64,000 nt of DNA from DASSNU01 sp035701265 (GTDB lineage: Bacteria; Gemmatimonadota; Gemmatimonadetes; Gemmatimonadales; Gemmatimonadaceae), in assembly GCA_035701265.1 (NCBI GenBank), contig DASSNU010000020.1, positions 1 to 64,000 of the forward strand. Direction: 5' to 3'. Numbering within the stretch: position 1 is the first letter of the stretch; every line of letters begins with the position of its first letter. Positions 43,802-53,130 of this stretch are shown in pieces. Under the pieces are notes generated by a model that saw only the letters and a program-made list of their open reading frames with translations, was not told the DNA's origin and did not search any database. Both the position numbers and the translations under genes were made by a program.

Positions 43802-45568
43802 GTGAGCGCACCGGCGCTGCGCCGCGGCGAAGCGCTCGCCACGGCCGCCGAGGAGACGGTGGGCGACGTACCACCGCGCGAGGACAGCACAGCGAGCGGA
43901 ACGCGCACACGCGCCACCTGGCTGTTGGCCGGCCCGGTGCTGCTGCTCCTTCTCTGGACGGTGTTCTTCCCCAACCTGTCGGTGGTGGCCGGGAGCGTGG
44001 CCGATGGCGCGGCGAGCTGGCGCGCGTTCGTGCACAGCCCTGCGGACCGCGAGGCGCTCACCACCACGCTCATCATCGCCGCGGGCTCCGTCGTGGCCGC
44101 CAGTCTGGTGGGAATTCCGCTCGCCTTTCTTCTCACGCGCTTCGAGTTCCGCGGGCGGCGCACGCTGAGCGCCATCGCCACCTTGCCGGCCGCGCTGCCG
44201 CCGCTGGTTGGCGTGGTGGCGTTCCTCTTTCTGTACGGCGAGAGCGGCGTGGTGACGCGCGCGGTGCAGCGGGTGCTTGGCCTGTCGCACGCACCGTGGA
44301 CGCTCACCGGCGTGGGCGCGATCATCTTCGTCCACGCGTACACGATGTACGTGTACGTCTTTCTCTTCGTGTCCGCGGGATTGGAGCGCCTCGACACGAG
44401 TCTCGAGGAGGCCGCCGCCGGGCTCGGCGCATCGCGCTGGCATCGCATCCGGCGCGTCACCTTCCCCCTGCTGACGCCGTCGATCGCCGGCGCGCTGCTG
44501 CTCGTGTTCATGAGCGCGCTCGGCTCCTTCACCGCGCCGTACATCTTCGGTGGCGGACTGCGCGTGCTCTCCACGCAGATCGTCGCGTCCAAGCTGAACG
44601 GAGCGACCGGGCTGGCGTACGTGGAGACCACGGTGCTCGCGCTGAGCGCGATCGCCGCGCTGGCGCTCTTCCGACGGCTGGAGCGGCGGCGCAACTATGC
44701 GATGGTGGGGAAGGGGCAACTCGTCCGCACCCCCGTCCGTTCACGATTGCTCCGGACGGTGGGGCCTGCGGCGGCCGCGCTGCTCGTCACCGTGCTCGTG
44801 CTTCCGCACGCGATGGTGATCCTGGTGGCGTTCGCGCGCGATGGCGCGTGGACCACGCAGGTGCTGCCGCCCCAGTACACGCTCGACAACTTCCGCCGTC
44901 TCGCGGCGGAGGCGCAGCTCTGGGTGCCGATCCGCAACAGCGTCGCGATGGCGGCGCTCGCCACCGCCGCGGACGTGGTGATCTGCCTCGTGGCGGCGTA
45001 CCTCATCGTCTTCCGGCGCTTTGCCGGACGCCGCCTGCTCGAGCTGCTCGTCGCGCTGCCGTGGGCCATCCCGGCCACCGCCATTGCCATCGGTCTTGCC
45101 TCCACCTTCGACCGCAACGCACCGGCCATGGGACGCGTGCTGCTCGTGGGCACGTTCTGGATCCTTCCGCTCGCGTACTTCATTCGCGGGATCCCGCTCG
45201 TGGCGACGGCGGTGGAAGGATCGCTGCGCCAGATGGAGCCCTCGCTCGAGGACGCCGCCCGCGGCCTGGGCGCGTCGTGGTGGCTCACCATGCGCCGCGT
45301 GATCCTTCCGGCCGCGCGCCCGGGGCTGGTCGCTGGCGCCATGCTCGCGTCGGTCACCGCGGTGGGCGAGTTCGTGGCCAGCATCGTGCTCTACACGCAC
45401 GCCAACCGGCCGATCTCCATGGAGATTCTCGCGCAGCTACGTAACCTGGCGTTCGGCACCGCGGCGGCGTACAGCGTGCTGCTCATCGCGCTGGTGCTGG
45501 TGATCACGCTGCTCGCGCGATGGTCGGAGGGACGGCTCGCGCGCTCCGAGGCGGTCACGCTGGGATAA
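43802..45568 (+). CDS. Fused ABC importer permease (two BPD domains)
   Basis: The 588-residue protein contains two BPD_transp_1 halves (about 55-290 and 310-580), each with several membrane spans and an EAA loop (EEAAAGLGASRWHRIRRVTFP and EDAARGLGASWWLTMRRVILP). Single-gene fused permeases of this kind are typical of iron importers (FbpB/AfuB). The GTG start at 43802 is six bases past the ATPase stop. It completes the three-gene importer. Confidence 0.93.
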   Translation: MSAPALRRGEALATAAEETVGDVPPREDSTASGTRTRATWLLAGPVLLLLLWTVFFPNLSVVAGSVADGAASWRAFVHSPADREALTTTLIIAAGSVVAASLVGIPLAFLLTRFEFRGRRTLSAIATLPAALPPLVGVVAFLFLYGESGVVTRAVQRVLGLSHAPWTLTGVGAIIFVHAYTMYVYVFLFVSAGLERLDTSLEEAAAGLGASRWHRIRRVTFPLLTPSIAGALLLVFMSALGSFTAPYIFGGGLRVLSTQIVASKLNGATGLAYVETTVLALSAIAALALFRRLERRRNYAMVGKGQLVRTPVRSRLLRTVGPAAAALLVTVLVLPHAMVILVAFARDGAWTTQVLPPQYTLDNFRRLAAEAQLWVPIRNSVAMAALATAADVVICLVAAYLIVFRRFAGRRLLELLVALPWAIPATAIAIGLASTFDRNAPAMGRVLLVGTFWILPLAYFIRGIPLVATAVEGSLRQMEPSLEDAARGLGASWWLTMRRVILPAARPGLVAGAMLASVTAVGEFVASIVLYTHANRPISMEILAQLRNLAFGTAAAYSVLLIALVLVITLLARWSEGRLARSEAVTLG

Positions 45569-45619
45569 CCGGAGCGCGGCGCATGGCGGTGGACGCATGA
45601 AGGTGGAGGTGATGGGCCC

Positions 45620-47008
45620 ATGAGCGCACCCGGACGCGACGTCACCACGGCAGCAGCTCCACCCGCGTCGCACGCCACGCGCCCGCGCGTGGTGATCGTG
45701 GGCGGCGGATTCGGCGGTCTCCAGGCGGCGCGCGCGCTCCGGCGGGCGGAGGTGGACGTCACCCTCGTCGACCGCACCAATCATCACCTCTTCCAGCCGC
45801 TTCTCTACCAGGTGGCGACGGCGGTGCTCGCGCCGAGCGACATCGCGTCACCCATCCGATTTCTCCTGCGTCGCGCGCCGAACACGCGCGTGCTCCTGGG
45901 CGACGTGGTCGCCGTCGATCCCGATCGCCGCGAGCTGCAGCTCGATGACGGCGAGATCATTCCGTACGACTATCTCCTGCTCGCGCCCGGATCGCGACAC
46001 GCGTACTTCGGGCATCCGGAGTGGGAGCCGCTCGCGCCGGGGCTCAAGGATCTGGAGGATGCGCGCGACATCCGCCGGCGCTTCCTGCTGGCGTTCGAGG
46101 AAGCGGAAAAGCTGGACGATCCGGCGGAGCGCGAGCCCTATCTCACCTTCGTGATCGTCGGCGGGGGACCCACGGGGGTGGAGCTTGCCGGGATGATCCC
46201 CGACATCGCGCGCCACTCGATGCGCGCGGATTTTCGCCGGGTGGACACCGGGCACACGCGCGTCATCCTCCTCGAAGGGGGGCCGCGCATCCTCGCCACC
46301 TTCGATCCCGATCTGTCGGCGCGCGCGCATCGCGATCTCGAGGAGCTGGGCGTGGACGTGCGGACGGGATCGCTCGTCACGCGCATCGAGCGCGATGCCG
46401 TGTACGTGGGAGATGAGCGCATCCCCACGCGCACCGTATTCTGGGCCGCCGGCAACGTGGCGTCTCCCCTGGGCAAGATGCTCGGCGCGCCGGTGGACCG
46501 CGTGGGACGCGTGCAGGTGAATCCCGATCTCTCAGTGCCGGGGCGGCCGGAGGTGTTCATCGCCGGCGATCTGGCCACGATACAGCAGGCGGACGGCTCG
46601 CTCGTCCCCGGGGTGGCGCCGGCGGCAATGCAGGAGGGCGTGTGCGCGGCGCGCAATATCGTGCGTGCCATCCACGGCGAGCCTGGCGTTCCCTTCCACT
46701 ACCGCGACAAGGGGAACCTCGCGACGATCGGGCGACACCGTGCAGTGGCCGAGTTCGGCCGGCTGCGCCTTGCCGGACCGCTGGCGTGGTGGTTCTGGCT
46801 GTTCGTGCACATCCTGTATCTCGCCGGCTTCCGTAACCGGCTGAGCGTGCTGCTGGAGTGGGGATACTCGTATCTCACCTACCGGCGCGGAGCGCGGCTC
46901 ATTGGCGAGGAGCGCGCGGCGCTCACGCACGGGGCGCTCACGCATGGGGCGCTGACGCAGGGCGAACGCACGACGCGCGCACACGCGGCGGAGCCGGTCG
47001 AGCGCTGA
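45620..47008 (+). CDS. ndh: Type II NADH dehydrogenase (NDH-2)
   Basis: The 462-residue flavoprotein oxidises NADH without pumping protons. It has the FAD loop VVIVGGGFGGLQAARALRRA, the NAD loop VIVGGGPTGVELAGMIPDIA, and VFIAGDLATIQQADGSLVPG before the quinone site. The C-terminal part has an amphipathic anchor (WWFWLFVHILYLAGF). The extreme C-terminus is a tandem repeat of LTHGA units followed by an Arg/Ala-rich tail, absent from relatives. The start is ATG 45620 with GGAGG upstream. It is a single gene. Confidence 0.92.
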   Translation: MSAPGRDVTTAAAPPASHATRPRVVIVGGGFGGLQAARALRRAEVDVTLVDRTNHHLFQPLLYQVATAVLAPSDIASPIRFLLRRAPNTRVLLGDVVAVDPDRRELQLDDGEIIPYDYLLLAPGSRHAYFGHPEWEPLAPGLKDLEDARDIRRRFLLAFEEAEKLDDPAEREPYLTFVIVGGGPTGVELAGMIPDIARHSMRADFRRVDTGHTRVILLEGGPRILATFDPDLSARAHRDLEELGVDVRTGSLVTRIERDAVYVGDERIPTRTVFWAAGNVASPLGKMLGAPVDRVGRVQVNPDLSVPGRPEVFIAGDLATIQQADGSLVPGVAPAAMQEGVCAARNIVRAIHGEPGVPFHYRDKGNLATIGRHRAVAEFGRLRLAGPLAWWFWLFVHILYLAGFRNRLSVLLEWGYSYLTYRRGARLIGEERAALTHGALTHGALTQGERTTRAHAAEPVER

Positions 47009-47025
47009 GCGCGCGGCGTCGCGCG

Positions 47026-48318
47026 TTACTCGATGACTGCCGCCTGCTCCTTTGCCGCTTCTTCCTTGGCCGCGCGCTCGGCCGCTGCGCTGCGGTGCGC
47101 CGCGACGCGCCGCTCCATCCCGGCGCCCACGAAGAGCGTCGCGACCACCGCGGCGGCGGACGCCCAGAAGGGGACGCCCACGCCCAGGTGATCCCAGGCA
47201 AAGCCGGCGAGCGATGGGTAGAACGTTCGCGCCGTCCCACCGTAGAACTGCTGCACCCCCATGTACGTGCCGCGCTCGTGATCTCCCACCACCTGCGAGA
47301 GCAGCGCCGTCACACTGGGGAAGAGGAGCGCCGTCCCGAGAGGGAGCAGTGCCACCGCCAACGCCAGCGTGACGATGTGCGCGGTGAAGGGGAGCGCGAT
47401 GAGGCCGAGGGAGAGCGCCACCGCGCCCAATCGGAAGGTCCGGATCTCTCCCAGCCGGTCCACCACCGCGCCGATCAGCCCCACGCGGAAGATGACGTTC
47501 AACGCCCCGATGTACGCGTAGAAGTAGCCGATCGAGCCCACGTCCACGTTGAAGCGGCGCTGGAGGAAGAGCGTGAGGATGAACGTCACGCCGTAGAAGG
47601 CGCCGATGCCCAGGGTGTAGATCCAGATGCATCGCGCCGCGGGTGTGCCGGGCGTCTCGACGGCGGTGCTCCACACCAGCCGGTACGGCGAGCGCGAGGA
47701 TGCGCGCGCCTTCTTCCGCGCGTCCGCGCCGTGCGATTCGGTGAGGAAGCGCGCGGCGAAGATGATGTTGAGGATGCACAGCCCCGCCGCCACCAGCCCT
47801 GGCGCGTGCTGTCCACCGAGCACCGCCGCGCGCGAGCCGACCAGCGGGCCGAGCACCACCCCCACGTTCGTCGCCGCCGACAGCCACCCCAGCCCGCGGG
47901 CGCGGTTGCGCGGCTCCAGCGAGTCGGCCACGTACGCCTGGATGACGCCCGTCGTCCCCCCGCCGGCGCCCTGCACCAGACGCGAGATGAGCAGCATCCA
48001 GACGGAGTCGGCGAAGCCGAAGATGACGTACGCAATGGCGGACGCGCCGAGCCCGATGAGGAGCGCGGGACGCCGACCGTAGCGGTCGGAGACGCGCCCC
48101 CAGAGCGGGGCGCTGAGGAGCTGTGCGCCGGAGAACGCCGCCACCAGGACGCCCAGGAGCGCAGCGCTGGCGCCCAGGTCGGTGGCGTAGAAGGGGAGGA
48201 GGGGAATGATGATCAGCGCGCCCACCATATCGATGAACGCGGTGGCCATCAGCACCGCCAGCTTGCCGAAATCGCCGGAGCGGAATGCGTGGAATCTGTC
48301 GGAGAGGGGCGCCGGCAC
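47026..48318 (-). CDS. MFS drug-exporter-like transporter (TetA-type)
   Basis: The 430-residue protein has twelve membrane spans and the MFS motif A (GRVSDRYGRRPALLIG) of the TetA/DHA1 group, plus the loop GLGWLSAATNVGVVLGPLVG of motif C. It exports an unknown compound. The GTG start at 48318 is preceded by TAGATT and six bases, consistent with a leaderless transcript. It is divergent from nadB with only 62 bases between. Confidence 0.9.
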   Translation of the reverse strand: MPAPLSDRFHAFRSGDFGKLAVLMATAFIDMVGALIIIPLLPFYATDLGASAALLGVLVAAFSGAQLLSAPLWGRVSDRYGRRPALLIGLGASAIAYVIFGFADSVWMLLISRLVQGAGGGTTGVIQAYVADSLEPRNRARGLGWLSAATNVGVVLGPLVGSRAAVLGGQHAPGLVAAGLCILNIIFAARFLTESHGADARKKARASSRSPYRLVWSTAVETPGTPAARCIWIYTLGIGAFYGVTFILTLFLQRRFNVDVGSIGYFYAYIGALNVIFRVGLIGAVVDRLGEIRTFRLGAVALSLGLIALPFTAHIVTLALAVALLPLGTALLFPSVTALLSQVVGDHERGTYMGVQQFYGGTARTFYPSLAGFAWDHLGVGVPFWASAAAVVATLFVGAGMERRVAAHRSAAAERAAKEEAAKEQAAVIE

Positions 48319-48324
48319 GCCGGG

Positions 48325-48330
48325 AATCTA
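48325..48330 (-). promoter_or_regulatory. TAGATT -10 element of the MFS gene, leaderless
   Basis: On the minus strand TAGATT is followed by six bases and the GTG at 48318. There is no Shine-Dalgarno sequence in the gap. Confidence 0.5.
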
Positions 48331-48380
48331 CTCCACGTGCAACTCTGGCGCATGGCCGTCCACCGGGTATTGATTCCAGC

Positions 48381-49931
48381 GTGGCCGACCGCTTGAGAAC
48401 GCGCATCGTCGTGATCGGCAGTGGCGTCGCCGGGCTCCATACCGCCTGGCGCGCGTCCGAATCGTCGGATGTCCTGCTCCTCACCAAGCGCACGCTCTTC
48501 GACAGCGCCACGGCGTACGCGCAGGGGGGGATTGCCGCCGCGCTGGGGGCGGGGGACTCTCCCGCGCTGCACCGCCGCGACACGCTGGCCGCCGGCGCCG
48601 CACTGTGCGATGCGCGCGCGGTGAGCGTGCTCGTGACCGAGGGCCCCGCGCGCGTGCGCGAGCTGGCCGCCGCCGGCGCGCGCTTCGATCTCGACCCCGG
48701 TGGCGCGCTCCGGCTGGGGCGCGAGGCGGCGCACTCGCGCGATCGCATCGTGCACGCGCACGGCGACCGCACCGGCGCCGAAGTCGCGTCCACCCTCATC
48801 GAGCGTGTCCACGACAGCGCGCGCATTCGCGTGCTGGAGCGCACGCGCGCCCTCGAGCTCATCGTCGAGCAGGGCGAGTGTCGTGGCGTGCGCGTGGCCA
48901 TGGAAGGGCGCCCGGTGGACATCGTGGCCGACGTGACGGTGGTGGCCGCGGGCGGGTGCGGGCAGCTCTACCGTCACACCACCAATCCGATGGTCGCCAC
49001 CGGCGACGGCTACGCCATGGCGTACCGCGCGGGCGTCCGTCTGGCGGACATGGAGTTCGTGCAGTTTCACCCGACCGCGCTCGACACTCCGGAGACGCCG
49101 CTCGCGCTCATCTCGGAGGCCGTGCGCGGCGAGGGCGCGCTGCTGGTGAACGATCGCGGACAGCGCTTCATGGAGCGGCGGCACCGTCTGGCGGAGCTCG
49201 CCCCGCGCGATGTGGTGGCGCGCGAGATCTTCCGCCAGCAATCGCGCGGGCGGCGCGTGTGGCTCGACGCCACCGCGCTCGCCGCACGCTTCGACGAGCG
49301 CTTCCCGGGGATCCTCGCGCTCTGCCTCGCGCGCGGCATCGACCCGCGCACCGATCCCATTCCGGTCACGCCGGCCGCGCACTACATGATGGGCGGTATC
49401 GTCACCGATCTCTCGGGGAAGACCAACCTGCCGCGCCTGCTCGCCTGCGGCGAGGCGGCGAGCACCGGTGTGCACGGCGCCAACCGTCTCGCGTCGAACT
49501 CGCTCCTGGAGGGACTGGTGTTCGCCGAACGCGTGGCGCGCGAGGCGGTGGCCAGCCCGCCGCTCGAGCGCGAGCCGCGCCGCGCGCGGTGGTCGCACGC
49601 ACCGCTCCGGGATCGCGGCGCCGCGCAGGTGGCCGCCAACGCGATCCGCGACCTCATGTGGGAGCACGGCGGCATCGTGCGCTCCGGCGCGGGGCTCCAG
49701 CGGTGCCTGGACGAGCTGAGCGCGATCGAGGCCCGTCTCCCCGCGGGCGCCACCGAGGAGCGCAACATGGTGCAGACCGCGCGCCTCATCGTCTGCTCCG
49801 CCCTCATGCGCGAGGAGTCGCGCGGCGGGCACTACCGGACGGACTTCCCCCGCCCGCGCCGGGCGTGGTTCGGCCGTCACATCGTGTGGGAGGGCACGCC
49901 GCGCCTTTCCTCCGCCCCGGCGACCGTGTAG
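48381..49931 (+). CDS. nadB: L-aspartate oxidase
   Basis: The 516-residue flavoenzyme oxidises L-aspartate to iminoaspartate, the first step of NAD synthesis. It has the FAD loop IVVIGSGVAGLHTAW, the QGGIAAAL block, the VEFVQFHPTAL region and the C-terminal HGANRLASNSLLEGLVFAERV. GTG 48381 gives the standard N-terminus; longer frames add a charged tail that overlaps the divergent MFS region. nadA follows ten bases later. Family assignment is clear. Confidence 0.93.
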   Translation: MADRLRTRIVVIGSGVAGLHTAWRASESSDVLLLTKRTLFDSATAYAQGGIAAALGAGDSPALHRRDTLAAGAALCDARAVSVLVTEGPARVRELAAAGARFDLDPGGALRLGREAAHSRDRIVHAHGDRTGAEVASTLIERVHDSARIRVLERTRALELIVEQGECRGVRVAMEGRPVDIVADVTVVAAGGCGQLYRHTTNPMVATGDGYAMAYRAGVRLADMEFVQFHPTALDTPETPLALISEAVRGEGALLVNDRGQRFMERRHRLAELAPRDVVAREIFRQQSRGRRVWLDATALAARFDERFPGILALCLARGIDPRTDPIPVTPAAHYMMGGIVTDLSGKTNLPRLLACGEAASTGVHGANRLASNSLLEGLVFAERVAREAVASPPLEREPRRARWSHAPLRDRGAAQVAANAIRDLMWEHGGIVRSGAGLQRCLDELSAIEARLPAGATEERNMVQTARLIVCSALMREESRGGHYRTDFPRPRRAWFGRHIVWEGTPRLSSAPATV

Positions 49932-49934
49932 ACT
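49929..49934 (+). promoter_or_regulatory. TAGACT element, possible leaderless internal promoter of nadA
   Basis: TAGACT overlaps the nadB stop codon (TAG) and is followed by six bases and the ATG of nadA. It may give a separate nadA-nadC messenger inside the operon. Confidence 0.4.
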
Positions 49935-49940
49935 CGATGC

Positions 49941-51026
49941 ATGAGCACTGCCGCGTACGACCCCTCCGGCGCTCCCGGCGCACCGCCGACAGCCTCGGCC
50001 ACTGACGACGAAACGCGCGCCTTGCAGCGGCGCATCCGCGAGCTGGCCAGGGAGCGCGACGCGGTCATCCTGGCGCACAACTACCAGCGCCCGGAAGTGC
50101 AGGACGTGGCCGACTACGTGGGCGACTCGCTCGGCCTCTCGCGCGAGGCCGCACGCACGGACGCCGCGGTCATCCTCTTCTGCGGCGTACACTTCATGGC
50201 GGAGACGGCGGCCATCCTCGCGCCCGATCGCACCGTCCTCCTCCCCGATCTCGACGCCGGCTGCTCGCTGGCCGACACCATCGACGCCGATCAGCTCCGC
50301 GCGTGGAAAGCCGAGCATCCGGGCGCGGTGGTCGTCTCCTACGTGAACACCACGGCGGCGGTGAAGGCGGAGTCCGACTACTGTTGCACGTCGGGGAACG
50401 CGGTGGACGTGGTGCGCGCGATTCCGGAAGACCGCGAGATTCTCTTCCTCCCCGATCTCTTCCTCGGCGCGCACGTGCGCCGCGTCACCGGGCGCACGAA
50501 CATGCACGTGTGGATGGGGGAGTGCCACGTGCACGCGGGGATCGACCCGCACGATCTGGGTGCGCAGCGCGCGCGGCACCCCGACGCGGAGTTCCTGGTC
50601 CACCCCGAGTGCGGCTGCACCACCAGCGTGCTCGAAGCCATGTCCGCGGGGGACGTGGCGGCGGAGGGGGTGCACGTGCTCTCCACCGAGGGGATGGTGC
50701 GCCGCCCCGGCGAATCGGCGGCACGCGAGTTCATCGTCGCCACCGAGGTCGGCATCCTGCACCGGCTGCGCCGCGCGCATCCGGACAAGCAGTTCTTCGC
50801 CGCCAACGAGCGCGCGAGCTGCGGCTTCATGAAGCTCACCACGCTTCCCAAGGTGATCGCGTCGCTCGAACGGATGGAGCATCGCATCACCGTCCCCGCA
50901 GACATCGCCTCGCGCGCGCTGCTGGCGATCGAGCGGATGGTCGCGATCGGCGGTCGCAATGCCGCCGCACCCGCCGGCGGCTCGCGCACGGACGCCGCCG
51001 CCGCGGAGCCGGTCGCCACACGGTGA
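49941..51026 (+). CDS. nadA: Quinolinate synthase A
   Basis: The 361-residue enzyme condenses iminoaspartate with dihydroxyacetone phosphate using a 4Fe-4S cluster. Cluster cysteines are C81 in FCGVHFMAETA, C224 (or C226) in PECGCTTS, and C294 in SCGFMKLTTLPK. Two adjacent cysteines in DYCCTSGNAVDVV are also typical. It overlaps nadC by four bases (GTGA). nadB, nadA and nadC form the full de novo pathway from aspartate to nicotinate mononucleotide. Confidence 0.95.
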   Translation: MSTAAYDPSGAPGAPPTASATDDETRALQRRIRELARERDAVILAHNYQRPEVQDVADYVGDSLGLSREAARTDAAVILFCGVHFMAETAAILAPDRTVLLPDLDAGCSLADTIDADQLRAWKAEHPGAVVVSYVNTTAAVKAESDYCCTSGNAVDVVRAIPEDREILFLPDLFLGAHVRRVTGRTNMHVWMGECHVHAGIDPHDLGAQRARHPDAEFLVHPECGCTTSVLEAMSAGDVAAEGVHVLSTEGMVRRPGESAAREFIVATEVGILHRLRRAHPDKQFFAANERASCGFMKLTTLPKVIASLERMEHRITVPADIASRALLAIERMVAIGGRNAAAPAGGSRTDAAAAEPVATR

Positions 51027-51952
51027 CCGCGCCGCATCTTCCGCGCGCCCGCACCATCACCCCGCACCAGGGCACCGCCGTCGCGCGGGGCGACCGACTG
51101 CGCTTCCCGCTCGACGACGCCGCGCTGGAAGCCGTGGTCCGCGCCTCGCTCGATGAGGACCACGCGTTCGAGGACCTCACCACCCTCGCCACCGTTCGCT
51201 CCGAACGCCGCGCGCACGCGGGGATCGTCGCACGGCAGCCGGGCACGATCGCGGGCATCCCGCTCGCCGTCACCGCGTTCCGCCTGCTCGATCCGCACGT
51301 CACCATCCGCGTCGATGCCGACGACGGCACGGCCGTGAGCGCGGGAACGCAGGTGCTGCGCATTGCCGGCTCCGCGCGCGCGATTCTCTCCGCCGAGCGC
51401 GTCGCGCTCAACTGGCTGCAGCGCCTGTCGGGGATCGCCACGCTCACCGCGCGCTACGTGGCGGCCATTCGCGGCACCGGCGCGGTGATCGTGGATACGC
51501 GCAAGACGACCCCCGGATGGCGTCAGCTGGAGAAGTACGCCGTGCGCGCAGGCGGTGGCGGAAACCATCGTGCGCACCTGGCCTCTGCCATCCTCATCAA
51601 GGACAACCATCTGGCGGCGGTGGACGGGGACGTGGCGCTGGCCGTGCAGCGCTCGCGCGCGTTCGCACCGCGCGGCGTGCGCGTGGAAGTGGAGTGCGAC
51701 ACGGCGGAGCAGGCGGACGCGGCACTCTCCGCGCGCGCCGACGCCATCCTCCTCGACAACATGTCGGTGGATGACCTCCGTGCGTGCGTGGAGCGCATCG
51801 CGGGGCGCGCACTCGTCGAGGCGTCGGGAGGCGTGACGCTCGAGACGGTGCGCGCCATCGCCGAGACGGGGGTGGACTGGATCTCCGTGGGCGCGCTCAC
51901 GCACTCCGCACGCGCGCTGGATCTGTCACTGGAGTTCGAGACGCCGCTCTAG
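51023..51952 (+). CDS. nadC: Nicotinate-nucleotide pyrophosphorylase (carboxylating)
   Basis: The 309-residue enzyme (quinolinate phosphoribosyltransferase) makes nicotinate mononucleotide. It has EDHAFEDLTTLATV at the N-terminus, VIVDTRKTTPGWRQLEKYAVRAGGG, NHRAHLASAILIKDNHL and EASGGVTLETV near the end, all typical and catalytic. GTG 51023 overlaps the nadA stop. It completes the NAD operon; the histidine kinase gene begins 18 bases later. Confidence 0.94.
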   Translation: MTAPHLPRARTITPHQGTAVARGDRLRFPLDDAALEAVVRASLDEDHAFEDLTTLATVRSERRAHAGIVARQPGTIAGIPLAVTAFRLLDPHVTIRVDADDGTAVSAGTQVLRIAGSARAILSAERVALNWLQRLSGIATLTARYVAAIRGTGAVIVDTRKTTPGWRQLEKYAVRAGGGGNHRAHLASAILIKDNHLAAVDGDVALAVQRSRAFAPRGVRVEVECDTAEQADAALSARADAILLDNMSVDDLRACVERIAGRALVEASGGVTLETVRAIAETGVDWISVGALTHSARALDLSLEFETPL

Positions 51953-51969
51953 CGTGCACGGCGCCCACG

Positions 51970-53130
51970 GTGCGGTGCGCGCGCCGTGGCTCCTGCAACG
52001 CTGTCGGATCGAGCGAACGGGGAGGACCGACGACCACCGAGCTGCTACCGCCGCGCCCCACCATCACGCGCGCCGCGCCGCGTCCGGGGCAGCACGCCGG
52101 CCGGCCGCTGCCGCGCTGGCTGCGCGCGTTTCTGCGCGTGCCGCTCATCGGCAAGGTGGCGGGGGCGAACGCGATCATCCTGGTCACGGCCATCGCCGTT
52201 TCGCTCTTCGTGCAGGGCGTGCGCGGGACGGGGGGCGTGATGGTGGGGCTCATGACCGTCGCGCTCGCCGCCAGCTTGGTGGTGGATCTGGTGCTCGTCT
52301 ACATCGCGCTGCGCCCGCTGCAGGAGCTGGAGGACGCCGCGGAGCGCGTCTGGCGCGGTGGCCTGGACTCGCGCGTCCCGCCCTCGCCGCTGGCCGACCG
52401 GAACATGGCGCGCGTGGGACGCACGCTCAACTTGCTGCTCGATTCCCTGCTGAGCGAGCGCACGCGGATGCGGCAACTGGCGACGCAGGTCATCTCGGCG
52501 CAGGATGAGGAGCGCTCGCGCATCGCGCGCGAGCTGCATGACTCCACCGCGCAGTCGCTCGCCGCGCTCAACCTGCAACTGGCGGCGGCCACGCGGATCG
52601 TGCAGGACGCCGACGCACTGGAGCGGCTCGCGATCGTGCGCGAGCTGGCGGGCGAGGTGCTGGAAGAGGTGCGGAGGCTCTCGCACACGGTCTACCCCCG
52701 TGTGCTGGACGACCTGGGTCTCCCGGCGGCGCTGGAGTGGCTGGCGCGCCGGACGCAGGAGGACGATTCGGTGGAGCTCGACGTCGTGACCTCCGGCGCG
52801 ACGGAGGCCATTCCGCGCGCCGCGGCGTCCACGCTCTACCGCGTGGCGCAGGAAGCGTTGCGCAACGCCGTGCGCCACGGCAGTCCGCGCGCCGTTCGAG
52901 TGACACTGTCGGCCGACGCCACCGCTGCCCGGTTGCGCATTGCGGACGACGGCCGCGGGTTCGACGTGCAGGAAGCGGAGTCGCGCCGGCCGGGGATGGG
53001 GCTCTTCTCCATGCGCGAGCGCATCGCGCTGGTGAACGGCACCCTGGCGATCACGAGCGAGCCGGGGCAGGGTACGGTGATCGAGGCGACGGTACCTCTC
53101 ACGGACACGGACGGACAGCACCATGAGTGA
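51970..53130 (+). CDS. NarL-type sensor histidine kinase
   Basis: The 386-residue protein has two close membrane spans (about 53-80 and 88-115) and a short HAMP-like linker, with no obvious sensor domain. The HisKA_3 helix follows with the phospho-acceptor histidine in ARELHDSTAQSLAALNLQL, and an HATPase_c domain with DDGRGFD and GMGLFSMRERI. It phosphorylates the coupled response regulator encoded at 53123. The start GTG 51970 is my best guess; the frame is open further up inside nadC. The signal is unknown. Confidence 0.88.
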   Translation: MRCARRGSCNAVGSSERGGPTTTELLPPRPTITRAAPRPGQHAGRPLPRWLRAFLRVPLIGKVAGANAIILVTAIAVSLFVQGVRGTGGVMVGLMTVALAASLVVDLVLVYIALRPLQELEDAAERVWRGGLDSRVPPSPLADRNMARVGRTLNLLLDSLLSERTRMRQLATQVISAQDEERSRIARELHDSTAQSLAALNLQLAAATRIVQDADALERLAIVRELAGEVLEEVRRLSHTVYPRVLDDLGLPAALEWLARRTQEDDSVELDVVTSGATEAIPRAAASTLYRVAQEALRNAVRHGSPRAVRVTLSADATAARLRIADDGRGFDVQEAESRRPGMGLFSMRERIALVNGTLAITSEPGQGTVIEATVPLTDTDGQHHE

